From the NCBI RefSeq assembly GCF_001039275.2, contig NZ_CP030117.1:2914001-2978000 (forward strand): a stretch of 64,000 nucleotides of DNA. Direction: 5' to 3'. This document shows, piece after piece, positions 42,540 through 50,828 of this stretch (within the stretch, counting starts at the first letter, position 1; each line of letters starts with the position of its first letter). A model generated the notes under the pieces. That model saw only the letters and a list, made by a program, of their open reading frames with translations, was not told the origin of the DNA and did no database searches. Both the position numbers and the translations under genes were made by a program. The stretch comes from Brevibacillus brevis (lineage in GTDB: Bacteria; Bacillota; Bacilli; Brevibacillales; Brevibacillaceae).

Positions 42540-44039
42540 ATGTCCAAAGTACGAGCTGTACCGCAGGAAAACGTGGCTACTTTCCTTTTTGACACCAAAC
42601 AAATGCTGATCAACGGCGAATGGGTTCCTTCTCTCTCCGGTAAAATCTATGAATCTATCAATCCAGCAAATGGTGAGGTCATCGCCAAAATCTATGAAGG
42701 AGACGAGGCAGATGTAGATCGGGCAGTGCGTGCAGCAAGAGCAGCATGTAACGGGCCATGGTCAAAAACATCCCCTGTAGAACGAACACTACTCCTCCAT
42801 AAGCTTGCAGATTTGCTGGAACAACGTGCTGAAGAATTTGCCTATCTCGAAACGCTGGATGGCGGTAACACGATTACGCTTACTCGTCATGCATTCGTCC
42901 CAAGCGCCGTGGCTCACTTGCGCTATTATGCAGGCTGGGCGACCAAATTAACGGGACAAACGATACCGCTTACATCAGGCGGAAATTTTCATGCCTATAC
43001 AATTAGAGAGCCATTAGGTGTTTGCGGACAAATTACGCCATGGAACTATCCTTTGCTGGGGACAGTCTGGAAGTTAGCCGCTCCGCTCGCTGCAGGGAAT
43101 ACCGTGATTTTGAAGCCTTCCCAGCAAACATCCTTGACGACCTTGCTGCTTGGTGAGCTGATTATGGAAGCAGGTTTCCCCGCGGGTGTGGTGAACATTG
43201 TAACAGGTTCTGGCCGTAAAATCGGGGAAGCGATCGCGAATCACCCTGATATTGACAAAATCGGTTTCACAGGGTCGACGGAAGTGGGCAAAGGAATCAT
43301 GAGAAAATCCGCTGACACCTTGAAAAAAATCACTTTGGAATTAGGGGGAAAATCACCAAACATTATTTTTGCGGATGCTGACCTGGATAAAGCGATACAA
43401 GGTGCGTTTCTTGGGATGTTTACAAACCAGGGGCAAATCTGTGTGGCAGGGACTCGTCTCTATGTTGAAAAGCCAGTCTTTCAACAGGTCACAGCTAAAT
43501 TGGTTGAAATGGCACAAAAAATGAAAGTTGGGAACCCTCTAGACCCAGCTACACAGATGGGGCCACTGATTTCCAAAGAGCACTTGCAAACTGTGAAAAA
43601 TTATATTGAAATCGCCAAAAAAGAAGGAGCTACCGTTTTAACAGGCGGAAACATTCTACAAGAAGGCGAGCTGGCAGGCGGAAACTATTTGGAGCCTACC
43701 ATCCTTACTGATCTCGAAGAAAATTGTACGGCGGTAAAAGAGGAGATATTCGGCCCGGTCTTGTGCGTCATGCCGTTTGAACAGATAGAGGAAGTCATTG
43801 AAAGAGCGAACGAAACCGAATACGGATTGGCTGCAGGTATATGGACGCAAAATTTGACGACCGCGCATAAGGTCAGCAATGCGTTAGAAGCAGGGACTGT
43901 CTGGGTAAATACGTATCTGAAGTCGGATAACGCTCTTCCCTTCGGAGGACATAAGCAAAGCGGGATTGGATCAGAAATGGGTTATCAAGGTATAGAAGCT
44001 TACACCAAAACGAAAAGTGTCTTAATCAGCCTCGATTAA
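42540..44039 (+). CDS. Aldehyde dehydrogenase (NAD(P)-dependent)
   Basis: 499 residues from ATG 42540, nine bases after AAAGGAG; ATG 42531 touches that site. Catalytic Cys in FTNQGQICVAGTR, Glu in LELGGKSPNIIF, cofactor site GFTGSTEVGKG, and ITPWNYPL. It most resembles the betaine/phenylacetaldehyde group. In this operon it would oxidise the aldehyde or semialdehyde left after ester hydrolysis and alcohol oxidation, giving an acid for the CoA ligases. Confidence 0.92.
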   Translation: MSKVRAVPQENVATFLFDTKQMLINGEWVPSLSGKIYESINPANGEVIAKIYEGDEADVDRAVRAARAACNGPWSKTSPVERTLLLHKLADLLEQRAEEFAYLETLDGGNTITLTRHAFVPSAVAHLRYYAGWATKLTGQTIPLTSGGNFHAYTIREPLGVCGQITPWNYPLLGTVWKLAAPLAAGNTVILKPSQQTSLTTLLLGELIMEAGFPAGVVNIVTGSGRKIGEAIANHPDIDKIGFTGSTEVGKGIMRKSADTLKKITLELGGKSPNIIFADADLDKAIQGAFLGMFTNQGQICVAGTRLYVEKPVFQQVTAKLVEMAQKMKVGNPLDPATQMGPLISKEHLQTVKNYIEIAKKEGATVLTGGNILQEGELAGGNYLEPTILTDLEENCTAVKEEIFGPVLCVMPFEQIEEVIERANETEYGLAAGIWTQNLTTAHKVSNALEAGTVWVNTYLKSDNALPFGGHKQSGIGSEMGYQGIEAYTKTKSVLISLD

Positions 44040-44071
44040 ATGAATCAAAATCATACCAGGGGGTAAACAGA

Positions 44072-45100
44072 ATGAAGGCACTCGTACTCGTAGATAAGCA
44101 GAAATGTGAAGTGAAAAATGTTCAAGATCCCACACCTGATAAAGACGGGATTCTCATTAACGTCATGGCAAACGGAGTATGTCGGAGTGACTGGCATTTT
44201 TGGCTGCATGGACAACCAGTGAACCGTATTTTGGGTCATGAATTCTGCGGTATCGTGGAAGAAGTGGGAAGGGAAGTGACCCATTTTAAAAAGGGAGATC
44301 GGGTAGTTGTTCCATTTATCGGAAGTGATGGAACGTGCCCTTATTGTCTCAGTGGGAAGTCAAACCTGTGTGACTCTCGGTCATTCCCCGGAATGTCTTA
44401 TGATGGCGGCTATGCAGAATACGTCGCGGTTCCAAAAGCAGATCGAAATGTTATCCATTTGCCAGAAGAAATTGGCTTCCTTGATGCTTCGGCCTTGGGT
44501 TGCCGCTTCATGACCGCATTCCATGGACTAGTCGATCGGGCTCAAGTTATGCCTGGAGAATGGGTTGTCATTTACGGATGTGGTGGCCTTGGGCTTTCTG
44601 CAATTAACATTGCCTCGGCTATGGGGGCAAACGTGATCGGTGTGGACATTCATGATACGAATTTAGTGTTAGCCAAGCAGATGGGGGCAGCTTATACCAT
44701 TAACAGCCGTAAAACGAACTCCGTTGAAGCCATCATGGAACTCACGAAGGGTGGAGCAGACGTGTCAGTAGATGCACTGGGGCATTCCGAGACATGCGTC
44801 AACTCAATCCTCAGTCTCAAAAAAGACGGCCGCCACTTGCAAGGGGGGATTGTTACACATGATGGTGGAAATGTTACGATCCCAGTAACGGATATGGTCA
44901 AGAAAGAGATTCGCTTCCTTTCTACCTTTGGCATGCCGGTTCATGGTTACTCTTCTTTGCTTTCTTTTGTGTTGCAAGGAAAACTGGCTCCTAGCAAAAT
45001 GGTGAATCGCGAAGTGTCTCTTTCAGAAGTGAATGACATTTTCGAAGGGATGACACAAAATACGCTTACTGGAACATTTGTTGTCACAAAATTCGAATAA
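44072..45100 (+). CDS. Zinc-dependent alcohol dehydrogenase (MDR family)
   Basis: 342 residues, ATG 44072 after CAGGGGG. Catalytic zinc: Cys37 (GVCRSDWH), His56-Glu57 (LGHEFCG) and a later Cys in ALGCRFMTAFHG. Coenzyme loop GCGGLGLSA. The structural zinc site is incomplete: TCPYCLSGKSNLC gives Cys89, Cys92 and Cys100, but the fourth ligand position (residue 86) is Asp. Some MDR enzymes tolerate this. Probable role: oxidation of the secondary alcohol to the ketone or of the hydroxy acid. Last gene of the operon. Confidence 0.88.
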   Translation: MKALVLVDKQKCEVKNVQDPTPDKDGILINVMANGVCRSDWHFWLHGQPVNRILGHEFCGIVEEVGREVTHFKKGDRVVVPFIGSDGTCPYCLSGKSNLCDSRSFPGMSYDGGYAEYVAVPKADRNVIHLPEEIGFLDASALGCRFMTAFHGLVDRAQVMPGEWVVIYGCGGLGLSAINIASAMGANVIGVDIHDTNLVLAKQMGAAYTINSRKTNSVEAIMELTKGGADVSVDALGHSETCVNSILSLKKDGRHLQGGIVTHDGGNVTIPVTDMVKKEIRFLSTFGMPVHGYSSLLSFVLQGKLAPSKMVNREVSLSEVNDIFEGMTQNTLTGTFVVTKFE

Positions 45101-45128
45101 GACAAGCCAGTCATTGCAAGCATGAGGA

Positions 45129-45161
45129 AGAGTCTGCGGGTCATTACAGCAGACTCTTTTT
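45129..45161 (+). terminator. Intrinsic terminator of the Baeyer-Villiger operon
   Basis: AGAGTCTGC (45129-45137) pairs with GCAGACTCT (45149-45157), then TTTT. Confidence 0.88.
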
Positions 45162-45461
45162 AGTGAAGTCATTTATAGAAATTTCTGATTTATCATCCAA
45201 GATCGATGGTGTATAGTAAATGAAAAGGAATCAATAATGAAACGTTCCGCTCGCCCGTTTCTGGTATCGACCTAGTCTCTACAAGCTTGGTTTTTATCAC
45301 AATGGTCCTCATGATGGTAGTGACCATCATGTTGCTGGCACCGAATTAAAACGTCGAATGGAAATCCGGCGTTTTTTGTTTTTCGTGTGACCAATGTGCT
45401 CCTATTTTGCATGAAAAGGGTATAATAAATTGGCAAAAGCCAATTGATAAAAGGAGATACA
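45162..45461. other. Gap of 300 bp with a palindrome and a second terminator
   Basis: No convincing gene. CATGATGGT (45310-45318) and ACCATCATG (45323-45331) form a perfect 9-bp palindrome with a 4-base loop. AAAACGTCG (45348-45356) pairs with CGGCGTTTT (45367-45375, one G-U) and is followed by TT, so it is a terminator. It begins directly after the TAA of a short hydrophobic open frame (ATG 45302, MVLMMVVTIMLLAPN) that has no ribosome binding site. TATAAT-like bases (45421-45427) lie 35 bp before the selO start. Confidence 0.5.
45348..45377 (+). terminator. Intrinsic terminator in the gap before selO
   Basis: Nine-bp stem with one G-U pair and a T-run. It would end a short transcript starting within 45170-45300, separate from the operon terminated at 45161. 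Confidence 0.6.
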
Positions 45462-46937
45462 ATGACAGACAAAAAAGCAACAATCGAACCGGGATGGAAC
45501 TTCGATAACAGCTATACAACGCTGCCAAAATCATTCTTCTCTAGGCTCAATCCACCTCCTGTACGATCACCGAAGCTAGCCATTCTCAATGAACGTTTGG
45601 CAAAATCGCTAGGGCTGAATGTCGAAGCTCTGCAAAGCGAAGAAATCATAGCCATGCTCGCAGGAAATAAAACCCCAGAAGGCGCTATGCCTCTCGCTCA
45701 AGCATATGCGGGGCATCAATTTGGCCATTTTACCATGCTGGGCGACGGGCGTGCTCTCCTGCTTGGCGAGCAAATTACGCCTACAGGCGAGCGCTTTGAT
45801 ATCCAACTGAAAGGTTCAGGCAGAACACCTTATTCACGCGGCGGCGATGGTAGAGCAGCCCTTGGCCCGATGCTGCGCGAATACATCATTAGCGAGGCCA
45901 TGCATGGACTCGGAATTCCTACTACTCGGAGCCTTGCGGTAGTGACAACCGGCGAGTCTATTTACCGCGAAGCCGAGCTGCCTGGTGCCATTTTGACGCG
46001 TGTCGCAGCCAGTCATATCAGAGTAGGCACGTTCCAATTCGCGGCAAGATTTTGTTCCATTGAAGATCTCCGCGCGTTAGCTGATTATACGTTACAAAGA
46101 CATTTTCCAGAGAACCATGCAGAGGAAAACCGCTATCTCCTCCTATTGAAGGGAGTCATCCAGCGTCAGGCTATGTTGATAGCAAGGTGGCAACTCGTAG
46201 GCTTTATTCACGGGGTCATGAACACCGACAACATGGCGATCAGCGGCGAAACCATTGATTACGGTCCTTGCGCTTTCATGGACACGTATGATCCTGCTAC
46301 TGTATTTAGCTCCATTGATGTTCAGGGCCGCTATGCTTACGGAAATCAGCCGTACATAGCCGTATGGAATCTTTCCCGTTTTGCGGAAACCTTATTGCCT
46401 TTGTTGCATGACAACGAAGCGCAGGCTGTGAAAATGGCCGAAGATGCCCTTGCCGAATTCAGCAAGCTGTATCATAGCAATTGGCTCACTGGAATGCGGG
46501 CAAAGCTCGGATTGTTTAACGAAGAGGAACAAGACGAGGCGTTGATCGAAGGTCTGCTCAACATGATGAAGGAGAATCATGCAGACTATACGAATACATT
46601 CCGTGCTTTTACGCTCAATCAACCAGAAGATAGCGTGCTGTTTGGTACGTGCGAATTCCCGGAATGGCATGAGCAGTGGAGAGCGCGACTAACGAGACAG
46701 CCAGAAGACCCCGCTGCGGTACAACAGTTAATGAAAAAGAGTAATCCGGCAGTCATCCCTCGCAACCATCGTGTAGAAGAGGCATTGGAAGCTGCGTGGA
46801 AAGAGGGCGACTACACGGTGATGGAACGGCTCCTGGCAGTCCTTTCTGATCCATATGCTTACACTCCTGAACAGGTAGAATACACGACTTTACCAGCGGA
46901 ATCGGCACGTCCTTACCAAACGTTTTGCGGTACGTGA
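45462..46937 (+). CDS. selO: SelO/YdiU protein adenylyltransferase
   Basis: 491 residues from ATG 45462, with AAAAGGAG upstream. SelO landmarks: [53 protein letters not shown] and [23 protein letters not shown]. These are the ATP site and the catalytic Asp of a pseudokinase fold that binds ATP upside down and moves AMP onto protein Ser, Thr or Tyr. In bacteria and mitochondria it is linked to redox stress. The bacterial C-terminus here ends [10 protein letters not shown], with a single Cys as in many bacterial forms rather than selenocysteine. Single-gene unit. Confidence 0.93.
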   Translation: MTDKKATIEPGWNFDNSYTTLPKSFFSRLNPPPVRSPKLAILNERLAKSLGLNVEALQSEEIIAMLAGNKTPEGAMPLAQAYAGHQFGHFTMLGDGRALLLGEQITPTGERFDIQLKGSGRTPYSRGGDGRAALGPMLREYIISEAMHGLGIPTTRSLAVVTTGESIYREAELPGAILTRVAASHIRVGTFQFAARFCSIEDLRALADYTLQRHFPENHAEENRYLLLLKGVIQRQAMLIARWQLVGFIHGVMNTDNMAISGETIDYGPCAFMDTYDPATVFSSIDVQGRYAYGNQPYIAVWNLSRFAETLLPLLHDNEAQAVKMAEDALAEFSKLYHSNWLTGMRAKLGLFNEEEQDEALIEGLLNMMKENHADYTNTFRAFTLNQPEDSVLFGTCEFPEWHEQWRARLTRQPEDPAAVQQLMKKSNPAVIPRNHRVEEALEAAWKEGDYTVMERLLAVLSDPYAYTPEQVEYTTLPAESARPYQTFCGT

Positions 46938-46950
46938 TAGCATGGAATCA

Positions 46951-46987
46951 GAGTCCAACGATCTTTCACACGTTGGACTCTTTTTTC
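46951..46987 (+). terminator. Intrinsic terminator after selO
   Basis: GAGTCCAACG (46951-46960) pairs perfectly with CGTTGGACTC (46971-46980), then TTTTTT. Confidence 0.9.
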
Positions 46988-47047
46988 ATACGTCCGATCC
47001 GCGCTAAAATATGGAAAAGCATCATAGTAAAAAGGAGCAATCGATTT

Positions 47048-47866
47048 ATGGATAAAAAAGCAAAGCAAATCTTGATGAAAACATTTTGGAGCAGTAAAGG
47101 CTGGAACAGTGCTCCGTACGACTTTTCGGGAGAAGATTTTGAATACGCCAAAAGCAAAGGACTCATGTTTGACCCGTTAACGATCAGTCACGAGGAGTGC
47201 ATAGACAAAATCATTGCTCTGCATGAAAAAGTGACGAAAGAACAAGTCGCCGCAGCATTTTTGTACAGTCTCTCGACGCGAAAGGTGTACCTGCGCAGCG
47301 CCTTGTCTAGTTGGGCTTTGACTCAGTCTTTGACAGCCCATTCGTTCGAAAGTAACGTCGGCAAATATATAAATCCAGAAAACGGCACCTATTTCGCTAT
47401 GTACGGAGACTGCCATCTTTGCGACCGCTACCATATGGCAAGTCGAGAGCAGTATACGAATGAAGATTTGAATGTATTGAATTTCGAAAGAATCAAGTGG
47501 GGCGGTATCCGTCTAAATTACCTTTTGTACGTCATGCTTGATCTGGAGCTAGTAAGCAAAGAAGAAAATCTTTCGGTACAGGAAGAAGATGTAGCCATCC
47601 TCCGTCAGGTGCTAGCCATCATCGCGAGCAGTGAACCAACTGATGCCGCCCGTCAATTGGAGAAGCGCCTCCATGGTGTCTTTCCATCTAGCAAAAACGA
47701 ACGGGATGTGTTCATGGAAATTCTTGCATCCGCTGGAATCTTGGCTCCAACCAAGAACCGACCAGGGCGTGGCGGGAAGAACGACTTTTTCGCCGTCGTG
47801 AATTGGCGGGGGGAAGATAGCTACTCCGAGCAAGCTGTCCAGAACTTCTTTGGTCCGTGGCTGTAA
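47048..47866 (+). CDS. Conserved-looking protein of unknown function
   Basis: 272 residues from ATG 47048, nine bases after AAGGAG; the open frame continues upstream through the selO terminator and is not coding there. I do not recognise a family. It is soluble, with a mixed helical N-terminal half (WNSAPYDFSGEDFEYAKSKG, VAAAFLYSLSTRKVYLRSAL), a CHLC pair in YGDCHLCDRYHM around residue 118, and a C-terminal GRGGKNDFFAVVNWRGEDSY. A two-Cys, His-rich site could bind zinc. It lies 110 bp upstream of the RNA-repair pair on the same strand, with no terminator seen between them. Confidence 0.75.
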   Translation: MDKKAKQILMKTFWSSKGWNSAPYDFSGEDFEYAKSKGLMFDPLTISHEECIDKIIALHEKVTKEQVAAAFLYSLSTRKVYLRSALSSWALTQSLTAHSFESNVGKYINPENGTYFAMYGDCHLCDRYHMASREQYTNEDLNVLNFERIKWGGIRLNYLLYVMLDLELVSKEENLSVQEEDVAILRQVLAIIASSEPTDAARQLEKRLHGVFPSSKNERDVFMEILASAGILAPTKNRPGRGGKNDFFAVVNWRGEDSYSEQAVQNFFGPWL

Positions 47867-47976
47867 AGAACGGAAAATCTAGGAACAAAGAAGGGTGCCA
47901 TCTATACGCGAAGTGTGTATAATATTGGAAAAGCATGTCGAAAAGTTTGTTTTTATTGAAAGGAGGTGAGATATAA

Positions 47977-48939
47977 GTGAAAAAGAAATTAATCGTCTTG
48001 TCAGGCATTGCGGGCAGTGGCAAAAGTAAGTGGGCGCAAGAAATTGCCAAAAAGGAACGGGCAACCATTGTGTCTACGGATGAAATTCGCCAGAACTTAT
48101 TCGGTGATGAGCGAAAACAAAAAAAGTCTGCGCAAGTATTTTTTGAGGTCTATTCGAAAATCGCAACGGAGCTGGCGAATGGAAAGAATGTCATCTTAGA
48201 CGCGACCAATATCGACAGAGAGAAAAGAATGAAAGTCCTTGCCAAATTTCCCGATGTCCAAAAGGAATGCTATTACTTCGACGTTCCCTATTCCGTTTGC
48301 CTGGAGCGCAATCGATCCCGAAAGAGAACCGTAGACGAATACATCTTGGCGAAGATGCGGAAGAACTTCCATTTTCCCATCAAGAATGAAGGCTGGGATC
48401 ACATTCATCTCTTGCACGAACCAGTGCCTTATGCCATTGCAAAAGAAGAGTTCGTTCAATTGCTTCAAAACGAACCCTCCTATGAAGAGCTGTTCGACAG
48501 GTTGAATGCCATACCAATTTTCAAAGAGATGTATCAATTTAATCAAGAAAACCCTTATCATCAGTACCCTTTGTGCAAGCATACCTATCATGTTTTCGAT
48601 TATGTAAACGCCTTTTACACGGAAGAAGACAAATTTCTCATGCAAGTGGTCGCCCTGTTTCACGATACAGGAAAACCATTTTGCAAAACCTACAAGCCGA
48701 TGAAAGGCCATTACTCCTACTTCGGACATGAGCATGTTTCCGCACAAATTGCTTGCCATTTCTTAAAAGAATTAGGATTCAACGATGATTTTATTTTCGA
48801 AGTCGTCAACCTGATTCAAATGCACATGAAGATTAACTACGGAACGCAGCAAGATATTTCCGAGATTTATCATTTGCTAGGCGATGAGTACCTATGGAAG
48901 CTGTACTTCTTCAAGGAAGGGGATGCCTATGCCAAATGA
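47977..48939 (+). CDS. Polynucleotide-kinase-like P-loop domain fused to HD phosphohydrolase domain
   Basis: 320 residues from GTG 47977 after AAAGGAGGTGA. Residues 1-150: P-loop GIAGSGKS (10-17), STDEIRQNLFG, a VILDATNID segment with the catalytic Asp, and a lid RNRSRKRTV, as in the 5'-OH kinase half of T4-type Pnkp enzymes. Residues 190-310: HD domain with KHTYHVFDYV, LFHDTGKP (His229, Asp230), GHEHVSAQ and a late MHMKINYG. Known end-healing enzymes pair a kinase with a 2',3'-phosphoesterase; in the characterised HD-Pnk of Runella the HD part comes first, whereas here it comes last. The gene lies 14 bp upstream of an RNA ligase gene, which supports an RNA repair role over nucleoside phosphorylation. 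Confidence 0.85.
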   Translation: MKKKLIVLSGIAGSGKSKWAQEIAKKERATIVSTDEIRQNLFGDERKQKKSAQVFFEVYSKIATELANGKNVILDATNIDREKRMKVLAKFPDVQKECYYFDVPYSVCLERNRSRKRTVDEYILAKMRKNFHFPIKNEGWDHIHLLHEPVPYAIAKEEFVQLLQNEPSYEELFDRLNAIPIFKEMYQFNQENPYHQYPLCKHTYHVFDYVNAFYTEEDKFLMQVVALFHDTGKPFCKTYKPMKGHYSYFGHEHVSAQIACHFLKELGFNDDFIFEVVNLIQMHMKINYGTQQDISEIYHLLGDEYLWKLYFFKEGDAYAK

Positions 48940-48953
48940 GGAGGTGAATAACG

Positions 48954-49592
48954 ATGCTGAAAAAATACCCGAGAACCTTTCACTTACCCTGGTCAAGAAC
49001 TAGAACCGACGATGATAAAATTTTGCGAACGGTTTGTCATTTCGAGGGAAAAGAAGTAGTCGTGACAGAAAAGCTGGATGGCGAAAATACCACGCTGTAC
49101 CGAAATCATATCCATGCAAGGTCACTCGATAGCAAAGATCATGCATCTAGACATTGGGTAAAGATGCTGCACGGGATGATTTCGTTTCATATCCCGGAAG
49201 GCTGGAGAATTTGCGGGGAAAATGTATATGCACTGCACTCCATCTATTACGAACACCTAACAAGCTATTTCTACGTGTTCTCGATCTGGAATGAAAAAAA
49301 TGAATGCTTGTCGTGGGATGAAACGGTAGAATGGGCCGAACTACTTGGCTTGGAGACAGCGCCTGTCTTATACAGAGGGATTTGGAAGGAAGAGACCGTA
49401 AAAAGTTGCTACACCAAACAATCTTTCTTCGGCGGGGAACAAGAGGGGTACGTGGTACGAGTAACGGAGAGGTTTCCATACGAAGATTTTAAACAATCTG
49501 TCGCCAAGTTTGTACGCAAAAATCATGTGCAAACCGACCAGCACTGGTTATCGAAGCCAGTCGTTCCGAATGGGATAGCACAGGCTCATTAA
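48954..49592 (+). CDS. Minimal ATP-dependent RNA ligase
   Basis: 212 residues, ATG 48954 with GGAGGTG upstream. Nucleotidyltransferase motifs in order: motif I EKLDGEN with the AMP-accepting Lys40, motif III FYVFSIWNE, motif IV EGYVVRVT near 165, and motif V AKFVRK near 185. It is close to the RNA_ligase family core, and much shorter than T4 Rnl1 or Rnl2 because no C-terminal specificity domain is present. It would seal 5'-phosphate to 3'-OH RNA ends prepared by the upstream kinase-HD protein. DNA ligase is unlikely because no OB-fold follows. No terminator is seen directly after it. Confidence 0.87.
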   Translation: MLKKYPRTFHLPWSRTRTDDDKILRTVCHFEGKEVVVTEKLDGENTTLYRNHIHARSLDSKDHASRHWVKMLHGMISFHIPEGWRICGENVYALHSIYYEHLTSYFYVFSIWNEKNECLSWDETVEWAELLGLETAPVLYRGIWKEETVKSCYTKQSFFGGEQEGYVVRVTERFPYEDFKQSVAKFVRKNHVQTDQHWLSKPVVPNGIAQAH

Positions 49593-49715
49593 AGACTTTT
49601 GAATAGAAGGGAATGAGAACGATGTAATTTGCTAAGTGGTATTGACCGTCTAATAGAGTATCCAAAATTCATTTTGGCTATTGTTAAGACTGTCATTACA
49701 TAGGAGGTAAGAGAG

Positions 49716-50789
49716 ATGAGCGAAGAAATGAACGAAGAAATGATGTCAGCGGGCTGGGATGCCATTGATCAGGAGATGAGAAAGATTTATGGAGAGCAGG
49801 AGCCTAAGCATTACGGGACGCTCATCTCGTATGCGCTGGGTGGTCACGATCCATTGGATGGAATAAGCGCCTACAAATCAGACGAGCCTTACCCGCATTG
49901 GCATTTTGTGACCTATGGATTTACTGAGCTGTATGAAAAGGAATCCGAGAATGAAGAGGAAAGCGGTTTTGGATTTGAATTGACGTTTCGATTGGCGCGA
50001 AAGGACGACGAGGAAGAACCGCCTGCCTGGGCGCTGAATCTGCTTCAAAATATGGGGCGTTACGTATTCAACACGGGCAATGTATTTCATGCAGGTGATC
50101 ATTTGGATGCCAACGGTCCGATATGCCTGGGCGCCGATACCCAACTGACTGCGCTCGCTTTTGTCACGGACCCACAGCTTGCCGAAATCGATACGCCGAA
50201 TGGTCGAGTGCAATTCTTGCAAATGGTCGGGATCACTGGTGATGAACTAGATGCGATGATGGCTTGGAATACACGTGGCGTACTCGAATCTGGCTTGCCG
50301 TACATGCCTTTCTACATAACCGATCTCGAGCGGGATTCACTCCTTCGCAACTCTACCGTTTCTGATGCTGTGCAAAAAGGCATGGAACAAGAAGGCTCCA
50401 ACACTGCCTATTTGTTTGTGAGCCAGCTTGGCTGGGAGCCGGGTAAAAAGGGCTTATTGAAAAAAACGCCTTCGACCTTGAGGTTGGGAGCTAAGCAAGC
50501 GGAAGTCATCGGAAAAATTCTCCGTGGACGTATACGAAAAGGAGAAAGCCTGAGCCTCGTGGGACCTGATGTCCGTGTTGTATTTGAGGCAGGAAAGAAG
50601 CCTGAATGTAATCCAGGGGAGGATGTCATTCGCTTTGTCCTCGATGATGCGACAACGATTGCGCTAACCAAGCAGTTGCTTCCAAAGGAAAGCAGCTTTG
50701 AGATCCCTTCCCTGAAAGGAATTGCCATCAACATTGTGAAAACCAATATTACCGATAGCGAGGGCAATGTCGTCAAGGTCATCGGTTAA
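49716..50789 (+). CDS. Suppressor-of-fused (Sufu) domain protein
   Basis: 357 residues, ATG 49716 after AGGAGGTAAGAG. The N-terminal half is a Sufu domain: GWDAIDQEMRKIYG...HYGTLISYALGG, DPLDGISAYKS, PHWHFVTYGFTELY, GFGFELTFRLAR, and the late NMGRYVFNTGN with FHAGDHLDANGP. The C-terminal 150 residues are a second, less familiar domain. Bacterial Sufu proteins often serve as immunity proteins against polymorphic toxins, or stand alone. No toxin gene is visible nearby. It is followed after 39 bp by the DUF6138-like gene. Confidence 0.87.
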   Translation: MSEEMNEEMMSAGWDAIDQEMRKIYGEQEPKHYGTLISYALGGHDPLDGISAYKSDEPYPHWHFVTYGFTELYEKESENEEESGFGFELTFRLARKDDEEEPPAWALNLLQNMGRYVFNTGNVFHAGDHLDANGPICLGADTQLTALAFVTDPQLAEIDTPNGRVQFLQMVGITGDELDAMMAWNTRGVLESGLPYMPFYITDLERDSLLRNSTVSDAVQKGMEQEGSNTAYLFVSQLGWEPGKKGLLKKTPSTLRLGAKQAEVIGKILRGRIRKGESLSLVGPDVRVVFEAGKKPECNPGEDVIRFVLDDATTIALTKQLLPKESSFEIPSLKGIAINIVKTNITDSEGNVVKVIG

Positions 50790-50828
50790 GGCGACAGCGC
50801 TGTTTTTGGCGAGGAGGAGAGTCAGTCA

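Noticed and set aside
45272..45472. Minus-strand frame ending in a His-rich QQHDGHYHHEDHCDKNQ segment
   Set aside because: The His-rich run is produced by the ATGATGGT palindrome read backwards. No ribosome binding site, and the frame crosses a terminator and the selO start.
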